From positions 1 to 7,906 of the forward strand of contig NZ_JACRSY010000065.1 of assembly GCF_014384995.1 (NCBI RefSeq): a stretch of DNA of 7,906 nt, written 5' to 3'. The stretch comes from Zhenhengia yiwuensis. Its GTDB lineage: Bacteria; Bacillota; Clostridia; Lachnospirales; Cellulosilyticaceae. The first letter of the stretch is position 1, and every line of letters begins with the position of its first letter. A model generated the notes under the pieces. That model saw only the letters and a program-made list of their open reading frames with translations, searched no databases and had not been told where the DNA came from. The translations under genes and the position numbers were made by a program. Of this stretch, positions 6,163 to 7,906 are shown one piece after another.

Positions 6163-7001
6163 GTTTACCCAATGTTATGATTAACTTTAAACAAACAGGT
6201 GCAACAGTAATCCAAAGAGGAGAGCGTGGAATAGTAGCACTTGTATTAAATGGAGAAACACAAGAAGTACATGAATTAAATAATATAAAAGATGCAGCTG
6301 GAATTGACCAGCTAACAGACAAACAAAAAGAGTATCTACAACTGGCCTTCATGGGATATATTAAACCTCCTAAGAAGGTCATTATTATTTTTAGAGGAAG
6401 TGAGGAAGAGGATTATAGTTAGGTTCAAGAAGCATTGGAAGCCCTTAAATGGGATTATCTTGCTATACCTGAGGTTGAGAGTGGGGATGTAGCTAATGTA
6501 GTTGTGTGGATGACATCTTTAAACAAAAGGTGCAAGGTAGTCTTACCTCATGCGACCACAGCAGATACAGAGAAGGTCATTAACTTTACTACCTCAAATA
6601 TTAAGACTAGTGAGGGGGATTATAGTACAGCAGAATATACCTCACGAATAGCTGGCCTTTTAGCTGGAACACCTATGACGATTAGTGCAACTTTTGCACC
6701 ACTTAAAGAAGTAATAGGATTTGACCAATTGACTAAAGAGCAAATGGATGAGGCTGTTGGAAATGGGCAACTTATCCTATATCATGATGGAGAAAAGGCT
6801 AAAATTGCAAGAGGAGTCAATAGCTTTACCACAACCACACAAGATAAAGGAGAATCCTTTAAGAAGATAAAGATTGTGGATGCTATGCATAGGATTGAAG
6901 ATGATATTAAAAAGGCTAATACAAGGGATAAGGTATTTTTGAAGTCACAGATTAAGATATTAGATGAGATTGAGGATATAGTGTTGGATGTAAGTGTTTA
7001 G
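6159..7001 (+). pseudogene. phage tail sheath protein, broken by in-frame TAG and an internal deletion
   Basis: Contractile tail sheath subunit. ATG 6159 follows AGAAGGGAG (6144-6152). The first 87 codons (MSLPNVMINFKQ, RGERGIVALVL, AFMGYIKPPKKVIIIF) match the sheath N-terminal domain. A TAG at 6420-6422 stops it inside EEEDYS. Exactly the same frame continues with VQEALEALKWDYLAIPEVES, TSRIAGLLAGTPMTISATF and FKKIKIVDAMHRIEDDI, which are the sheath core. It then jumps directly to the conserved sheath tail (KVFLKSQIKILDEIEDIVLD, about 260-279). From memory of clostridial sheaths, roughly 65-70 residues containing the GKV-NSYDNK region should lie between. Total length is about 280 codons against about 350 expected. 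A suppressed TAG would still give a shortened protein. The tail-tube gene that should follow is absent. Confidence 0.82.
6911..6982 (+). repeat. sheath 3'-end direct repeat, copy 1
   Basis: First copy of a 72-base repeat matched at 7652-7723 with 67 of 72 identical positions by eye. It encodes the sheath C-terminal tail in frame. Its left edge coincides with the point where normal sheath homology stops, after IEDDI, so this edge is also the deletion junction. Beyond 6982 the copies diverge, although both reach a TAG within 20 to 22 bases. Confidence 0.85.
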
Positions 7002-7012
7002 AAGATGAAATA

Positions 7013-7041
7013 TTGAGAACTTTTCGAGGATATCCTATAAT
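7013..7041 (+). promoter_or_regulatory. near-consensus sigma-A promoter for the lipoprotein gene
   Basis: TTGAGA (7013-7018, five of six consensus) and TATAAT (7036-7041, six of six) are separated by exactly 17 bases. It begins 12 bases after the sheath stop codon and lies 34 bases before the lipoprotein start. This is the best promoter in the window, so the lipoprotein should be expressed independently of the phage late operon. Confidence 0.75.
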
Positions 7042-7074
7042 GATTGTAGATGATACGGGAGGAAGGTAAAAAAC

Positions 7075-7647
7075 ATGAAGAAAAAAATGTCAATCCTTTT
7101 GATGGCCTTTATCATATTGTTTACTTTAGTGGGATGTGACATGAATAAGCAACAACCTTATGAAGTCTATGGTATGAATGAAGATATTGAATTAAATGGA
7201 GTGAAAGGTGTTACAGGAGAAACGATATTTAAGGCCTATATAAGATCAATGGTGGGTGGAGAGCTATTAGCTAGTGTATTAGAAGTTGTTATTATAGCTA
7301 GTGATGATGAAAGATATCCTTTAATGATTAATATCAATCCATATGGATGCCAAAGAATAGCACAACATAATCCGGATATATTTAAAAATACTCTGGACAC
7401 AGTTCAATGTTTTAAAGTCTCTAAAGGTGATAAATATAATTATCTAGTAAGCAAAAAAATTGCAGATACATTATATAAGAAAGATAGTATAAAAGATTTC
7501 ATAGAGATATCTAATGATTTCATAAAGGGGGAAGATGATGAAGAATTAATAGAGGTTATGTATACTGCACCAGCTACATTTAATGTATATCTAGGATTTG
7601 AGTTTGAATTAATAGAGCAGTCAAAAGGTATTCTTAGGGTGGAGTAG
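7075..7647 (+). CDS. predicted lipoprotein, 190 aa, function unknown
   Basis: ATG 7075 follows a purine-rich GGGAGGAAGG (7057-7066). The N-terminus is a textbook lipoprotein signal: MKKKM, a hydrophobic core (SILLMAFIILFT) and the lipobox LVGC at residues 18-21. Cys21 would be lipidated and the mature protein anchored on the outer face of the cytoplasmic membrane. The mature part is a mixed alpha/beta, acidic protein with two further cysteines (about 92 and 112) and a C-terminal strand-rich end (TFNVYLGFEFELIEQSKGIL). I do not recognise the family. It stands on its own promoter between two copies of the sheath 3' end. That is the usual setting of a phage moron, a cargo gene expressed from the prophage to alter the host surface. 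Superinfection exclusion is one possibility, without direct evidence. It ends with tandem stops TAG TAA. Confidence 0.75.
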   Translation: MKKKMSILLMAFIILFTLVGCDMNKQQPYEVYGMNEDIELNGVKGVTGETIFKAYIRSMVGGELLASVLEVVIIASDDERYPLMININPYGCQRIAQHNPDIFKNTLDTVQCFKVSKGDKYNYLVSKKIADTLYKKDSIKDFIEISNDFIKGEDDEELIEVMYTAPATFNVYLGFEFELIEQSKGILRVE

Positions 7648-7651
7648 TAAT

Positions 7652-7723
7652 AAAGGCTGATACAAGGGATAAGGTATTTTTGAAGTCTCAGATTAAGATA
7701 TTGGATGCGATTGAGGATATTGT
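7652..7723 (+). repeat. sheath 3'-end direct repeat, copy 2
   Basis: Second copy of the 72-base repeat at 6911-6982, 741 bases downstream, and just after the lipoprotein stop codons. Of the five differences, three are silent in the sheath frame (Ser, Leu and Ile codons) and two change residues (Asn to Asp, Glu to Ala). This pattern suggests the copy spent time under selection as coding DNA, as in a related phage, and is not simply a fresh slip duplication. Confidence 0.85.
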
Positions 7724-7745
7724 ACTAAACGTAGATATAGGATAG
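7653..7745 (+). pseudogene. orphan C-terminal fragment of a tail sheath gene
   Basis: Thirty codons from KADTRDKVFLKSQIKILDAI through EDIVLNVDIG, ending at TAG 7743-7745. This is the conserved terminal strand-helix of the sheath C-terminal domain, with the common LDA-ED form kept. It has no start codon or sheath upstream part, because the lipoprotein gene lies in a different frame directly before it. It is either the original sheath end, cut off when the cassette arrived, or the flank imported with the cassette. The 50 bases that follow, up to the insertion sequence, are AT-rich and show nothing recognisable. Confidence 0.75.
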
Positions 7746-7811
7746 GAATTAATAAATTATAAATTATTCAAATATGTTTAAATACTCTGATACTATGTCA
7801 AGAAATTAGAC

Positions 7812-7859
7812 ACTACAAACGGAGATTTTCTAGTTAACTAGCTTTCTTCTGTTTGTAGT
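7812..7859. terminator. symmetrical nested hairpin at the IS end (terminator-like)
   Basis: ACTACAAAC (7812-7820) pairs with GTTTGTAGT (7851-7859) and the stem continues four more pairs with two wobbles. After a five-by-five internal loop, the 12-base palindrome CTAGTTAACTAG (7830-7841) sits at exactly the same centre. The transposase stop codon is in that palindrome. A T-rich stretch follows on the plus-strand side. It may end transcripts in either direction or shield the element from outside transcription. Confidence 0.45.
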
Positions 7860-7906
7860 ATTCTTTTTCGTAAGCAATAGGTGTTTTATACCCTATTGTT
7901 CCATGA
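7834..7906 (-). CDS. IS3-family transposase OrfB, C-terminal end only
   Basis: Reading the minus strand towards the TAA at 7834-7836 gives HGTIGYKTPIAYEKEYYKQ then KKAS. The H-x-T/S-(I/L)-GY-x-(T/S)-P-x-x-(Y/F)-E pattern is the last conserved block of the DDE integrase-core transposases of the IS3 family, which insert DNA through a rve-type catalytic domain. Twenty-three residues are visible and the catalytic residues lie beyond the right edge. The subgroup cannot be told from this much. Confidence 0.7.
   Translation of the reverse strand, partial: HGTIGYKTPIAYEKEYYKQKKAS

Larger units (their letters stand above)
7796..7906 (-). mobile_element. 3' end of an IS3-like insertion sequence (runs off the window)
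   Basis: The sequence from 7796 begins TGTCAAGAAATTAGACAC, an end with TG at its tip as expected for IS3-family termini. It lies 38 bases outside the transposase stop codon on the minus strand. Only this end is visible, so neither the partner inverted repeat nor the target duplication can be checked. Its position after the decayed sheath suggests it removed or separated the rest of the tail module. Confidence 0.6.

Noticed and set aside
6122..6382. Minus-strand open frame opposite the sheath start
   Set aside because: Shadow of the sheath and tail terminator genes. Composition is Ser/Cys-rich and no ribosome binding site or family is recognisable.
6435..7001. Downstream part of the sheath as a separate gene beginning at TTG 6435
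   Set aside because: It is in the same frame as 6159-6422, both parts match one sheath protein, and no Shine-Dalgarno precedes 6435. A nonsense codon explains the split better.
6911..7723. Reading the 72-base repeats as insertion-sequence ends or attachment sites
   Set aside because: The repeats code for the sheath C-terminal tail and are direct, not inverted. No transposase or integrase lies between them.

Overview
The window is a low-GC, single-direction piece of a prophage late (structural) region from a Firmicute, most likely a clostridial (Lachnospiraceae or Cellulosilyticum-like) host. The basis is AT-rich codon use, strong AGGAGG-type ribosome binding sites and the flavour of the phage proteins. 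The phage is a tailed phage with an HK97-type head and a contractile (myovirus-type) tail. Backbone order: portal C-terminus (to 79), prohead protease (57-641), major capsid protein (2128-3288), gp6-like head-tail connector (3299-3592), head-tail adaptor (4960-5301), HK97 gp10-like protein (5288-5728), tail terminator-like protein (5725-6162), tail sheath (6159-7001). Neighbouring backbone genes overlap or nearly touch, as in an intact late operon.

The backbone is interrupted at three gene joints by DNA that does not belong to the virion cassette. Between protease and capsid (642-2127) lie a 49-residue two-helix membrane protein and an XRE-TPR transcriptional regulator, each followed by an intrinsic terminator; the regulator has its own sigma-A-type promoter. 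Between connector and adaptor (3593-4950) lies a full-length beta sliding clamp (dnaN). After the sheath (7002-7651) lies a small predicted lipoprotein of unknown function with a near-consensus promoter. This last cassette is flanked by two imperfect copies of the sheath 3' end.

The phage looks decayed. The sheath has an in-frame TAG at codon 88 and appears to lack about 65-70 residues before its conserved C-terminal tail. The adaptor has ATC where its ATG should be. No tail-tube gene follows the sheath. The right edge (7796-7906) is the 3' end of an IS3-like insertion sequence on the minus strand. My reading is a degenerating prophage that has collected moron-type cargo genes. The clamp and the regulator are intact and may be what the host keeps, but that is inference. 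I see no RNA gene, CRISPR array or complete defence system.
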